A stretch of DNA of 64,000 bases from Tumebacillus amylolyticus (GTDB lineage Bacteria > Bacillota > Bacilli > Tumebacillales > Tumebacillaceae). Of the stretch, positions 34,698 through 42,675 are shown piece after piece. The notes under the pieces were generated by a model. The model saw nothing but the letters and a program-made list of their open reading frames with translations. It ran no database searches and was not told where the DNA came from. Where the stretch lies: the NCBI RefSeq assembly GCF_016722965.1, contig NZ_JAEQNB010000005.1, positions 372,001 through 436,000 on the forward strand. Direction: 5' to 3'. Position 1 is the first letter of the stretch; each line of letters opens with the position of its first letter. The translations under genes were made by a program, and so were the position numbers.

Positions 34698-35279
34698 CTA
34701 TCGGCGAATCAGACCGCCGCCGCCACCGCCGCCGCCGCCTCCACAGAGACCGCCGCCACCGCCGCCACCGCCGCCACCGCCGCCGCCGCCTCCACAGAGA
34801 CCGCCGCCGCCACCGCCGCCGCCTCCACAGAGACCACCGCCGCCTCCGCCGCCGCCTCCACAGAGACCACCGCCGCCTCCGCCGCCGCCGCCTCCACAGA
34901 GACCACCGCCGCCGCCTCCGCAACGACCACCGCCGCCACCTCCGCAGAGACCGCCGCCGCCACCTCCGCAAAGACCGCCGCCGCCGCCTCCGCAAAGACC
35001 GCCGCCGCCACCTCCGCAACGACCACCGCCGCCACCTCCGCAGAGACCGCCGCCGCCGCCTCCGCAGAGACCGCCGCCGCCACCTCCGCAGAGTCCGCCG
35101 CCTCCGCCTCCGCAGAGACCGCCGCCGCCACCTCCGCAGAGGCCGCCGCCGCCTCCACCTCCGCCACAGGCGAACACGGGAATTGCATCGAGGTCACCTT
35201 TTTTGGTAACAGGTGCCAGATGTTCTGCTTGGAACTCCCCAACCTTCAAGTTGCGGAGTTCTTTTTTGAAATCACTCAT
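34698..35279 (-). CDS. Heterocycloanthracin/sonorensin-like TOMM precursor
   Basis: 193 aa. Leader of 37 residues beginning MSDFKKELRNLKVGEFQAEH and ending DAIPVFA, then a core made only of Cys, Gly, Leu and Arg. The core has 16 blocks of Cys-(Gly)n-Leu/Arg with n = 8, then ten blocks of n = 6, then 10, 9, 9, 15 and 10, ending in LIRR. Arg replaces Leu after blocks 6 and 10. Every Cys is followed by Gly and there is no Ser or Thr, so only thiazoles can form, up to 16. GGAGG lies 10 nt before the ATG at 35279. Enzymes for modification are encoded just downstream; no dedicated exporter is visible. Confidence 0.93.
   Translation of the reverse strand: MSDFKKELRNLKVGEFQAEHLAPVTKKGDLDAIPVFACGGGGGGGGLCGGGGGGLCGGGGGGLCGGGGGGLCGGGGGGLCGGGGGGRCGGGGGGLCGGGGGGLCGGGGGGLCGGGGGGRCGGGGGGLCGGGGGGGGGGLCGGGGGGGGGLCGGGGGGGGGLCGGGGGGGGGGGGGGGLCGGGGGGGGGGLIRR
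34713..35166. repeat. GC-rich trinucleotide/24-bp tandem repeat array
   Basis: The precursor core is a GGC/GGT codon array in units of about 24 bp (one Cys-Gly6-Leu block) with longer irregular runs toward the 3' end of the gene (34713-34870). Such arrays are prone to slippage, and the irregular block lengths at one end are consistent with past slippage. Confidence 0.85.
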
Positions 35280-35419
35280 GTCCTCAGACCTCCAAAATAG
35301 TTTGTAATTCGTACTCAACCAAATGTGCGAAAAGTTGAGATACCTTCACGTTATGTGAAGTGAAGGCGTTTTGAACTCCTCCAAACATCCAATTCTGCGC
35401 ACTATCTACTAAAAAAACG

Positions 35420-35638
35420 TTAGCGTCGTCCAACCCCTCCGCCGCCACCGCCCCCTCCGTTGATCCCGCCACCACCGCCGGAACCGCCGTTTCCAAGCTC
35501 GTTGGAATCGTCGGTTCGGTTGGTCACCGTCACATTGGAGGGGTTGACACGCACATTGATCACGACGTTGAGGGTTTCTTTGCCACGACGAATCCGCTTT
35601 TTGACACGAATCACTTTGCCTTTGCGTTTGCCTTTCAT
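35420..35638 (-). CDS. Gly-rich basic small protein beside TOMM precursor
   Basis: 72 aa, not recognised. The N-terminus MKGKRKGKVIRVKKRIRRGK is strongly basic, then a beta-prone segment ETLNVVINVRVNPSNVTVTN, then a Gly-rich tail (GGGGGINGGGGGGGGVG) ending RR. There is no Cys, so it is not a thiazole precursor itself, but the tail and its -GRR end recall the end of the precursor core (-LIRR). It is 140 nt upstream of the precursor on the same strand. Spore-coat-like or cluster-linked; the function is open. Confidence 0.7.
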   Translation of the reverse strand: MKGKRKGKVIRVKKRIRRGKETLNVVINVRVNPSNVTVTNRTDDSNELGNGGSGGGGGINGGGGGGGGVGRR

Positions 35639-35756
35639 CGCCACACACCCCCTCACTTTTCTAGCTACTATAAATTATTCAGAATGCTTTACTTGCGAAA
35701 CGGACAAGTATCTTGGGAAACACAACATATTCCAGACTTCTTGAGAGACAATAAAA

Positions 35757-35796
35757 AAAGCCCTCCACCCACTACGGGGTGTCAGGCTTTGTTTTT
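35757..35796 (-). terminator. Terminator after NDH-2 gene
   Basis: Interrupted stem AAAGCC..ACCC/GGGT..GGCTTT with A and T runs. Confidence 0.65.
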
Positions 35797-35802
35797 TGGG
35801 TG

Positions 35803-36987
35803 TTAGCCTTTGCGCTTGAATTGCCCGCGCTTCTGCGAGAGCATCCGCAAGCCGCCAAGGTGCCACAGATATTTTGCTTTGGAGCCTTCCTTCATCAACG
35901 CGGCGGGCACGCCCTTGGTGCGAACGCCCTTGACGCTGCCGACACCGACTTCGTGACCGAGCGACGCCAGCGTGCCAAGGTTGTTGAAATGGAACGGTTG
36001 CATCGGGAGACCGCTCTCGATGGCTTGCAGATTCTCCGCCACGCGATTGCCCATCTGTTCGGCCGCCTGCCCGGTCGGGGGCAACGGTTTGCCGTCTTCC
36101 CCCGTGAACCATGCGGAGTCCCCGATGACGAACACATTCTCGAAGTTCACCGATTGGCAGAATTCATTCACTTTGGCCCGGCCTTTCGGATCGACCTCAA
36201 AGCCTGCTTCCTTGATCAACGGATTGGCACGCACCCCGCCGGTCCAGACGATCGTCTTGGCGTCGAGGGTTTCACCCGATTTGAGTTCCACCTGATTCGG
36301 GTTCACTTTGACGATCGCCGTGCCGGTGCGCAATTGGACGCCCTTGCTTTCCAACACGCGCTGCGCTTCTTCGCGCAAGCCTTCGTCGAGCATCGGCAGG
36401 ATGGAGGGAGCGGCTTCGAGGTTGATCAGTTGAATTTTGTCCAAGGGCAAGTTGTATTGAGCGGCCAGTTCCGGCAACCACTCGGCCAGTTCTCCGCACA
36501 ACTCGATGCCGGTCAGACCCGCTCCGCCGATGAGGACACGGAGTTTGGCGTCGTCTTGGTCTTCATGCCACGAAGCGAACGTTTTCTCGATGTGTTCATG
36601 CAATTGGCGGGCGGTGTCCAGAGAGCGCAGCACCAGCGCATTCTCTTGCATGCCGGGGATTCCGAAGTATTCCGGCGCGTTGCCCAGCGCGATGACCAAG
36701 TAGTCGTAGGGGAGCTCTCCTTGGTTTGTGATCACTTTGCTGTCTTGCGGGCGCAATTCCTGCACCGTCGCTTTGAGAATTTCAGATGACGGTCGGCGCA
36801 ACACCTCGCGCAGTGGAACGGAATACTCGTCGAATGTGTTACGACCCCCTGCCGGTTCATGGAGCAGGGTGGTGAAGTAGTGGTACTCATGTTTATTGAT
36901 CAGTGTGAAGGGTTGACCGGATCTCTCCAAGGCGACGGCTGTGGCCATGCCTCCGTATCCGGCACCCAGTATGACGATGTTCGCCAT
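35803..36987 (-). CDS. ndh: Type II NADH dehydrogenase
   Basis: Non-proton-pumping NADH:quinone oxidoreductase at the inner face of the membrane, 394 aa. FAD site VILGAGYGGMATAVAL at the N-terminus; NADH site RVLIGGAGLTGIELCGELAE near residues 150-168; ENVFVIGDSAW (second FAD motif) and PPTGQAAEQMG near 290-320 are NDH-2 signatures. The basic C-terminus (SQKRGQFKRKG) may help membrane association. Monocistronic. Confidence 0.92.
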   Translation of the reverse strand: MANIVILGAGYGGMATAVALERSGQPFTLINKHEYHYFTTLLHEPAGGRNTFDEYSVPLREVLRRPSSEILKATVQELRPQDSKVITNQGELPYDYLVIALGNAPEYFGIPGMQENALVLRSLDTARQLHEHIEKTFASWHEDQDDAKLRVLIGGAGLTGIELCGELAEWLPELAAQYNLPLDKIQLINLEAAPSILPMLDEGLREEAQRVLESKGVQLRTGTAIVKVNPNQVELKSGETLDAKTIVWTGGVRANPLIKEAGFEVDPKGRAKVNEFCQSVNFENVFVIGDSAWFTGEDGKPLPPTGQAAEQMGNRVAENLQAIESGLPMQPFHFNNLGTLASLGHEVGVGSVKGVRTKGVPAALMKEGSKAKYLWHLGGLRMLSQKRGQFKRKG

Positions 36988-37138
36988 CTCGGTCTCACTC
37001 CTTTGTACGTCTTAGATTCCTTAGCGTCTAGTCTTTCAAACAGTTTGGAAACCATGCTTGTGAAGTTCTGCACTTGGTACCAGTATACTCGCATCTTCAC
37101 AGATTGTTCCTATTTTCACATGGGTTGGAGGAACGCTC

Positions 37139-38104
37139 ATGAAACTCCGCGTCGGATTCGTCGCGATGTCCGTGAACCTCAAGAACGCAACACCTTCCTC
37201 GACGATGACCGTCACCAATTTCAACAAGATCATCGACCGGGAAGCAGGTCTGCGCAAACTGACGAACATCGCAGCCAAGAACTTGCAGAACACCCTGCGC
37301 ATCTTGCGCCATGCTCATGCGCACGACATCCATCTGTACCGCTTCACCTCCAAACTCATCCCGATGCTCGGTCATGAGTTGACGGAGGGCTGGAATTTTT
37401 GGAGCAAGCTCGGTCCTGAGTTCGAAGAAGTGGGAAAGTTTGTGCGCGACACGGGGATGCGTGTCTCGTTTCACCCCGATCACTACACGATCTTGAATTC
37501 AAAAAGCGACGAAGTCGTCGCCAACTCCATTCTCGACATGGAGCGCCACGTCAAAATGTTCGAGTTGATGGGCCTCGACGAGCGGGCCAAACTGGTCATG
37601 CATGTCGGCGGCAGTTTCAAGGACAAAGCCGACTCGCTGCAACGATTTGAAGAAAACTGGGCGTCTGTGCCTGATCACGTCAAGCGCCGTGTGACGCTTG
37701 AGAACGACGACAAGACGTACACCGCGCTCGAAACGTTGGAACTCTGTGAGCGGCTGGGCATTCCGATGGTGCTCGACATCCATCACCATCGCTGCAATCC
37801 GGGCGACGAGGAGTTGCGGGATTTGGTGCCGCGCGTGTTCGCGACGTGGGAGCCGACCGGTTTGGTGCCGAAAATTCACGTCTCGTCGCCCAAAAGCGAG
37901 GAAGACCCGCGTCATCATGCGGATTACATCGACATCCAAGACCTCGTGCCGTTTCTCGACCTCGTCCATGAGATCGACAACCAAGACTTCGACATCATGG
38001 TCGAAGCCAAGCAAAAAGACGACTCCGCCTTCCGTCTCGCCGCCGACCTCGCCCAAGTCGAGGGCATGAAAAAAATCGACGGCGGCACCTTCGAATACAA
38101 ATAA
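37139..38104 (+). CDS. uvsE: UV damage endonuclease UvsE
   Basis: TIM-barrel endonuclease nicking 5' to UV photoproducts, 321 aa. Family segments: RVGFVAMSVNL, LYRFTSKLIPMLGHEL, RVSFHPDHYTILNS, LVMHVGGSFKDK, VTLENDDKTYTALE and VLDIHHHRCNPGDEE, carrying the His/Glu/Asp metal ligands. GGAGG lies upstream of the ATG. It is divergent from ndh. Bacillus uses UvsE to protect spores and dormant cells. Confidence 0.95.
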   Translation: MKLRVGFVAMSVNLKNATPSSTMTVTNFNKIIDREAGLRKLTNIAAKNLQNTLRILRHAHAHDIHLYRFTSKLIPMLGHELTEGWNFWSKLGPEFEEVGKFVRDTGMRVSFHPDHYTILNSKSDEVVANSILDMERHVKMFELMGLDERAKLVMHVGGSFKDKADSLQRFEENWASVPDHVKRRVTLENDDKTYTALETLELCERLGIPMVLDIHHHRCNPGDEELRDLVPRVFATWEPTGLVPKIHVSSPKSEEDPRHHADYIDIQDLVPFLDLVHEIDNQDFDIMVEAKQKDDSAFRLAADLAQVEGMKKIDGGTFEYK

Positions 38105-38149
38105 AAAAACGCAACCACTCACGCGGTCGCGTTTTCAAATCGTAGAAGG

Positions 38150-38182
38150 AACGCAAGCCACGATCTGTGGCTACGTTTTTTC
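38150..38182 (+). terminator. Terminator after uvsE
   Basis: Imperfect stem AACG..AGCCAC/GTGGCT..CGTT with a following T-run. A weaker hairpin lies just upstream at about 38105-38134. Confidence 0.6.
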
Positions 38183-38200
38183 AACATCGTGTCGAGATGA

Positions 38201-38230
38201 ACGCAACCGGTTAGGAGGTTGCGTTTTTTC
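38201..38230 (-). terminator. Terminator after CDF transporter gene
   Basis: Stem ACGCAACC/GGTTGCGT. On the minus strand the stop codon is immediately before the stem. Confidence 0.65.
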
Positions 38231-39232
38231 TTAGTTGGGTTCGATCTGGATGATCTCGGAGGTGGCATCTGTCTGCGGGCAGTCTTGGCAGTGGGAGTTC
38301 ATGTCCACCACTGTGTGGAAGCACGTGCTGCACGAGGACGTCTCCAATTGGATCGTCACATGGTGAATGCCGAACTCCTCCAACATCTTCTGCTGCACAT
38401 GGCGGATGATGATCTCGCCTTCGCCGATCGTCGATACGTCCACCGCGAGATGGCAGCTCATAAAGTGCTGCGTCGGCGTCAGACTCCAGAGGTGCAAGTC
38501 GGTCACCGCCGAGACGTTTGGCAGTTTCAGCACCGACTCCTCCACCTGATCCGGCTCGAAGTGCTCCGGTGCAAATTGCAGGAGGATGTGCGCTCCCTCC
38601 CATGCCATTTTCCCCGCGCCAATCCCGATCACGAGACCGACCAAGCCGCCCAAGACCGGGTCGACCCAGAACCAGCCTGTGAAGTGAATCACCACGGCTC
38701 CGATCAAAATCGCCAGCGACGACAACGCATCGCCGAGGAAGTGCAGCCAAGCGGACTTGGCGTTCATGTTGTCTTTTTCCTTGCTCATCATATAAGTCAG
38801 GGCCGTGTAGATCACAAGACCCGCAAGCGTCAACCAAAACATCCAACCACTGGACACCGGTTGCGGTTCGGTCACACTCCGCATCGCTTCGATGAGAATG
38901 TATGCCCCCACGCCAACCAAAATCAAGTTCGCCGTAAAAGCGCTGAGAATCTCCGCACGGAATCGGCCAAACGACTGTCTCCTGCTCGGCGGTTTGAGCG
39001 ACTGCTTCACGCCCCACCACGAGAGCCCAAGCGTCAACAAGTCACCCGCAAGATGCCATCCGTCCGACAACAAGGCCAGAGAACCGGTCCAGTAGCCTCC
39101 GATGATCTTGATCAAAAACACCACAAATGTCAGCATCATCCCAAACCGAATCAGCCGCTCCGAATTCGCCGAAGCCTGCGCGTGGCCCATATGATGATGA
39201 TGGTGGTCATGACCGTGATGATGAGTATGCAT
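38231..39232 (-). CDS. Cation diffusion facilitator (Zn/Co/Cd efflux)
   Basis: 333 aa, six membrane helices. It has a His-rich N-terminus (MHTHHHGHDHHHHHMGH), then SLALLSDGWHLAGDLLTL (helix II DxxxH..D site) and SAWLHFLGDALSSLAIL (helix V HxxxD site), the transport-site pairs of the CzcD/ZnT branch. The C-terminal cytoplasmic domain holds VTDLHLWSLTPTQHFMSCHL and an extra Cys/His tail (SCSTCFHTVV ... HCQDCPQ) that may bind metal. Expected to export zinc or related divalent metals in exchange for protons. Confidence 0.94.
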   Translation of the reverse strand: MHTHHHGHDHHHHHMGHAQASANSERLIRFGMMLTFVVFLIKIIGGYWTGSLALLSDGWHLAGDLLTLGLSWWGVKQSLKPPSRRQSFGRFRAEILSAFTANLILVGVGAYILIEAMRSVTEPQPVSSGWMFWLTLAGLVIYTALTYMMSKEKDNMNAKSAWLHFLGDALSSLAILIGAVVIHFTGWFWVDPVLGGLVGLVIGIGAGKMAWEGAHILLQFAPEHFEPDQVEESVLKLPNVSAVTDLHLWSLTPTQHFMSCHLAVDVSTIGEGEIIIRHVQQKMLEEFGIHHVTIQLETSSCSTCFHTVVDMNSHCQDCPQTDATSEIIQIEPN

Positions 39233-39385
39233 CTGGATGTGTCCCCCTCTCCATTTCCCTGTCTTGGATTATAGTATCACGAGAACTCGCGTATGGCTAT
39301 CAAAAACGGAGAAAATCCACGATTTTTCATTGAGAATGAATGTCATCGTCAATTTCGAGCTTTTTACCAAAACCGGGCAAAAAAA

Positions 39386-39411
39386 AGAGCCCCGCAATAA
39401 GGGGGCTCTTT
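39386..39411 (-). terminator. Terminator after 40-aa membrane protein
   Basis: Stem AAGAGCCCC/GGGGGCTCTT-type with a short loop and flanking A/T runs. Confidence 0.75.
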
Positions 39412-39425
39412 CTTCCGCGCTACAA

Positions 39426-39548
39426 TTAGTAGCACTGCATCGTGGTGGTTTGAACCGGGTAGCAGTTCGGAACCAGCAGGAAGAACAATACGAAGATGAT
39501 CAGGAACACCACTGCCCAACGAGTGAAATACCCAAATACGCCGTCCAT
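39426..39548 (-). CDS. Small membrane protein (40 aa)
   Basis: Begins MDGVFGYFTRWAVVFLIIFV and continues with more hydrophobic residues to about residue 26, then a polar tail with two Cys (NCYPVQTTTMQCY). One transmembrane helix. AAGGAG lies 10 nt before the ATG, and a good terminator follows, so this is a genuine mini gene. It resembles the small YjcZ-like membrane peptides made during sporulation in general form, but I see no clear sequence signature. Confidence 0.75.
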   Translation of the reverse strand: MDGVFGYFTRWAVVFLIIFVLFFLLVPNCYPVQTTTMQCY

Positions 39549-39719
39549 CAAAGAAACACTCCTTTTGAATAAAGTTTGGTTGTCTTCTCGACACTCCTAT
39601 AACATGCAGACGGCACCGTAATGGGAAAGGCTCTTGTCATGGGAGGAAAAAATTGGGCTGTCCTCCTGCCTTCGTTGCATACCTATGAATCAACTTCGAA
39701 CCCAGAGAGGTGAAAAACC

Positions 39720-40472
39720 ATGCCCACTCCGATCATGGGTCAGCCGGTTGCGACCGCGTTCCAGTTGCGCAACTACCTGCACCAAGTCAATCCGAGTGCG
39801 CCAGACTACTCCTCATGGTACATCACCATCGGGCGTAAGTACGGCGTGCGCGGCGACATTGCGTTTTGCCAATCGATTTTGGAAACGAACTACTGGCGTT
39901 TCGGCGGGCTCGTCCTCCCCGAGCAGAACAACTTCGCGGGCATCGGTGCCGTTGGCGGTACAGAACGAGGAGCCGTGTTCCCGACTCCGCAAGCGGGCAT
40001 CGAAGCGCAGATTCAACATCTCTACGCGTATGCCAGTTCCTTGCCGTTGCCGGCCAACACCGTGCAGCTCGATCCGCGATTCACGCTCGTCACGCGAGGC
40101 GTTGCTCCGACGTGGGAGTCCCTCACCGGCCGCTGGGCGACGGGTGCGAATTACGGAGAGAAAATTCTCGCCATCTACAACGACCTGATCGCAACCCAAG
40201 GCGCTTTGAACCCGCCGTCTCAGCCGTCCGATAACACAGGCACGACCCCGGCAACCCCGACGCCGCCGAATACTTCCGTTCCGGTCTCCCAACGATTCGC
40301 AGACGTCGACCCGAATGCTTGGTACACGCCTTATGTGCAACGCATCGTCGACCTCGGCGTCATGCGCGGGGAATCTGACAACCAGTTCCACCCCAACGAC
40401 ACCGCCACCCGCGCCGAGCTTGCCGTCGCCCTCTACAACCTCTACCAGAGTTTGAACAAACCGAACCAATAG
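39720..40472 (+). CDS. Glucosaminidase-like protein with SLH domain
   Basis: 250 aa. Residues about 10-160 form a GH73/endo-beta-N-acetylglucosaminidase-like domain (RKYGVRGDIAFCQSILETNYWRFGG ... NNFAGIGAVGG, with a candidate catalytic Glu in SILETNYW). A Pro/Thr linker (residues about 165-190) and one S-layer homology repeat follow (RFADVDPNAWYTPYVQRIVDLGVM ... FHPNDTATRAELAVALYNL). No signal peptide is visible at the chosen ATG (ribosome site AGAGAGGTG), so release by mother-cell lysis, as for spore-coat enzymes, or another route is implied. Confidence 0.85.
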   Translation: MPTPIMGQPVATAFQLRNYLHQVNPSAPDYSSWYITIGRKYGVRGDIAFCQSILETNYWRFGGLVLPEQNNFAGIGAVGGTERGAVFPTPQAGIEAQIQHLYAYASSLPLPANTVQLDPRFTLVTRGVAPTWESLTGRWATGANYGEKILAIYNDLIATQGALNPPSQPSDNTGTTPATPTPPNTSVPVSQRFADVDPNAWYTPYVQRIVDLGVMRGESDNQFHPNDTATRAELAVALYNLYQSLNKPNQ

Positions 40473-40483
40473 TGGAAAAAAGA

Positions 40484-40518
40484 GAGCCTGACACGCGGAT
40501 TCGCGTATCAGGCTCTTT
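40484..40518. terminator. Bidirectional terminator
   Basis: Stem GAGCCTGACACGCG/CGCGTATCAGGCTC (one mismatch) with A and T runs; convergent genes. Confidence 0.88.
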
Positions 40519-40520
40519 TT

Positions 40521-41348
40521 TCAATGGACGTAGCGTCCGCTTTGAGGTTTGCCGAGGGTTTTGAAGTCGCGTGCGAGCAACTCCAGACCCTGTGTCAGCA
40601 CGTCGCCCGACATCGGCCACCCGTGTCCTGTGTAGGCAACGGCGGGCTTCAAGTCAGCCAAGCGTCGCACCGAATCCTCTGCCGCTTCCCAATCGGGGGT
40701 GAAATACCACGGCGGCCCGTGCAAGATCGGCTCTTGGGTCAAGACGGAGAACAGCGACTCTTGCTTCACGGTGATAAACGCATCGCCAGCAAGTACCACG
40801 CGGTCTGCCTCACGGAACAGTGAGATATGTCCCTTGGTGTGACCCGGCGTGTGGAGCCACTTCCAACCTTCGAGAAACGGCACGCTTCCGTCTTCGGGCA
40901 GAGCTTGTACAGAGCTTCCCAGTTGGATCGGGTCGTTCGGGAACAGGAACGACATGCCTGCGAGAAGCCCGCCGCCGACCGTTGGATCGGGAGGCGGATA
41001 CTCTTCTCGTCCCGTCAGATAGGGAATTTCCAAGGGATGTGCGTACACGGGCACATCCCATTTTTCCAACAGCTCCGGAAACGCCCCGACATGGTCAAAG
41101 TGCCCGTGCGTCAGGATGATCGCCTTCGGTGGACGATTCGACCCGAATCGCTGCTCCGCCACTTCCACGATCCGCTCCATCGACCCCGGCATCCCGGCGT
41201 CGATCAGCACCCAGTCACTCGATTCTCCCGGCGTCCCGATGAATTGTACATTCACGATCTGCAACGTCAACGACAGGATGTCCGGCACGAGATTCTCCCC
41301 CAACATCCCGGACGATGTCTCTAAAGATTGCGGTTGTTCCTGTTGCAT
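40521..41348 (-). CDS. MBL-fold metallo-hydrolase
   Basis: 275 aa. Metal motif THGHFDHVGA (HxHxDH), later HTPGHTKGHISLF and VVLAGDAF supply the remaining His/Asp ligands, and YTGHG the last. It resembles glyoxalase II/quorum-quenching-like MBL proteins; the exact substrate cannot be predicted. The ATG at 41348 has GGAGG 9 nt upstream, in preference to the longer GTG frame. Cytoplasmic, monocistronic. Confidence 0.9.
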   Translation of the reverse strand: MQQEQPQSLETSSGMLGENLVPDILSLTLQIVNVQFIGTPGESSDWVLIDAGMPGSMERIVEVAEQRFGSNRPPKAIILTHGHFDHVGAFPELLEKWDVPVYAHPLEIPYLTGREEYPPPDPTVGGGLLAGMSFLFPNDPIQLGSSVQALPEDGSVPFLEGWKWLHTPGHTKGHISLFREADRVVLAGDAFITVKQESLFSVLTQEPILHGPPWYFTPDWEAAEDSVRRLADLKPAVAYTGHGWPMSGDVLTQGLELLARDFKTLGKPQSGRYVH

Positions 41349-41395
41349 GCAGGATGGCCTCCTCACAACACATACGTGCTCAGTGATAAGTTGCC

Positions 41396-42514
41396 CTACT
41401 TCACGCCGTCAAAACAAACGACGAGAAGCTCTTCTAACAACAGAAGATCATCGACCGATTGAATTCGAATCCGGCTTTCCCCCAGAGACTTCGGAGCAGC
41501 CTCTACTTCATAGAGCTGGGCAAGTTTCGCACAGTCTTCTACGGAAAGCCTCGTGACAACATATTTGTTCGATCCATCCAAATTGATCCGCAACATCCAT
41601 TTGGTGATGACGCGGTTATAGATCGTGAAATACCCGGTCGTATCTTTGTAGTGTAAGGCAGACACATCGCGACCCGCGGTAGTCAAAGCCTCTTTGACAA
41701 TCTCATAGCTTTTGAGTTCATCTTCGGTCGTGATGATTGCACCTCGTGCCCCTGCTTCTGCCTGTGAAGATTCAGGAGCAACAGCATCCTCTGCCGTTGC
41801 TGCCACGACATCACGAGGTGAGAGACCTTCACTAATGATTTCCAACAGTGTATTGCTGATTGCTTTTTTCACAATCGGGCGGAAACGTTCCAAGACATTT
41901 GAAGTAATACGAGAGTTACTGAAATCCTTGATCAAAAAGCGCAGGAATTCGTCGGACGGATTTCGGAAGAGTTCTTTGAGATTGGAGTTTAAGTTCGACA
42001 TATACACAAGTTCTTCTGCGTACTTGACCAGACCCTCAGCATCAAATTGCTCCCGTGTAAAACTCTCGATCGATTCCATGTCCACACTTGACATATTTTC
42101 CATATGAAAAGAGAAAAACGGCTGATCGTCCATAATATTGTCTTGATTGAGATCGGTAAAAAACTTGTATTCTACTCCATTGGTCAGGATTGCAATCTTG
42201 ACCTCCGGCGTTGCGTTGAAATATCGAGAAAGTTGAGCGCTGTGCTTGTCCAACTTTTCCGTGACGGCTTTCGCTTCAATGAAAATAATCGGAATGCCGT
42301 TTTTGAAAATGGCGTAATCAACTTTCTCTCCCTTTTTCGCCCCGAAATCAGATACATACTCAGGACGAACTTCCAAAGGATTGAACACATCGTACCCCAA
42401 ACGCTGTAAAAACGGGATGATCAGCGATTGTTTGGTCATTTCCTCATTCGTGATAAATCCCTTACGTTCCGTTACTTGTGAACTCAACTTTTGCAATTCC
42501 AAACGGAAATCCAC
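41396..42514 (-). CDS. HsdR N-terminal-domain protein (orphan PD-(D/E)XK nuclease)
   Basis: 372 aa from GTG 42514, with GGAGGAG 9-10 nt upstream. Residues about 20-160 match the N-terminal nuclease domain of type I restriction subunits: EEMTKQSLIIPFLQRLGYDVFNP, then KVDYAIFKNGIPIIFIEAKAV (D and ExK catalytic residues). The helicase part of HsdR is absent. The C-terminal 140 residues (DELKSYEIVKEALTTAGRD ... ILRINLDG-type) form a second domain common in these orphan proteins. AT content is higher than the surroundings. Divergent from a ParB-like gene, with no methylase or specificity subunit nearby. Confidence 0.85.
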   Translation of the reverse strand: MDFRLELQKLSSQVTERKGFITNEEMTKQSLIIPFLQRLGYDVFNPLEVRPEYVSDFGAKKGEKVDYAIFKNGIPIIFIEAKAVTEKLDKHSAQLSRYFNATPEVKIAILTNGVEYKFFTDLNQDNIMDDQPFFSFHMENMSSVDMESIESFTREQFDAEGLVKYAEELVYMSNLNSNLKELFRNPSDEFLRFLIKDFSNSRITSNVLERFRPIVKKAISNTLLEIISEGLSPRDVVAATAEDAVAPESSQAEAGARGAIITTEDELKSYEIVKEALTTAGRDVSALHYKDTTGYFTIYNRVITKWMLRINLDGSNKYVVTRLSVEDCAKLAQLYEVEAAPKSLGESRIRIQSVDDLLLLEELLVVCFDGVK

Positions 42515-42675
42515 AGCTGTGCTCCTCCATTCATTTTTCAAGTAGTCAAAACTAGATTCTCTCGAAACAAAATATAACATAACAATATATTTTACGAAAT
42601 GTTCTTATACGTAAAAGAATGGGACAATTTCACCCCTTCATATCTATATGGCAACTACATGGTGAGGTGGTCCGG

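Noticed and set aside
34621..35307. Long plus-strand frame rich in Pro-Pro-Gln-Arg repeats
   Set aside because: It is the exact complement of the Cys-Gly core of the TOMM precursor and has no family relation; the minus-strand gene has a leader, a ribosome site and matching enzymes.
35284..35496. 70-codon minus-strand frame between the Gly-rich protein and the TOMM precursor
   Set aside because: It overlaps the end of the Gly-rich gene out of frame, has no ribosome site and looks like chance; the span more likely holds the precursor promoter, including the small inverted repeat CCTTCAC/GTGAAGG.
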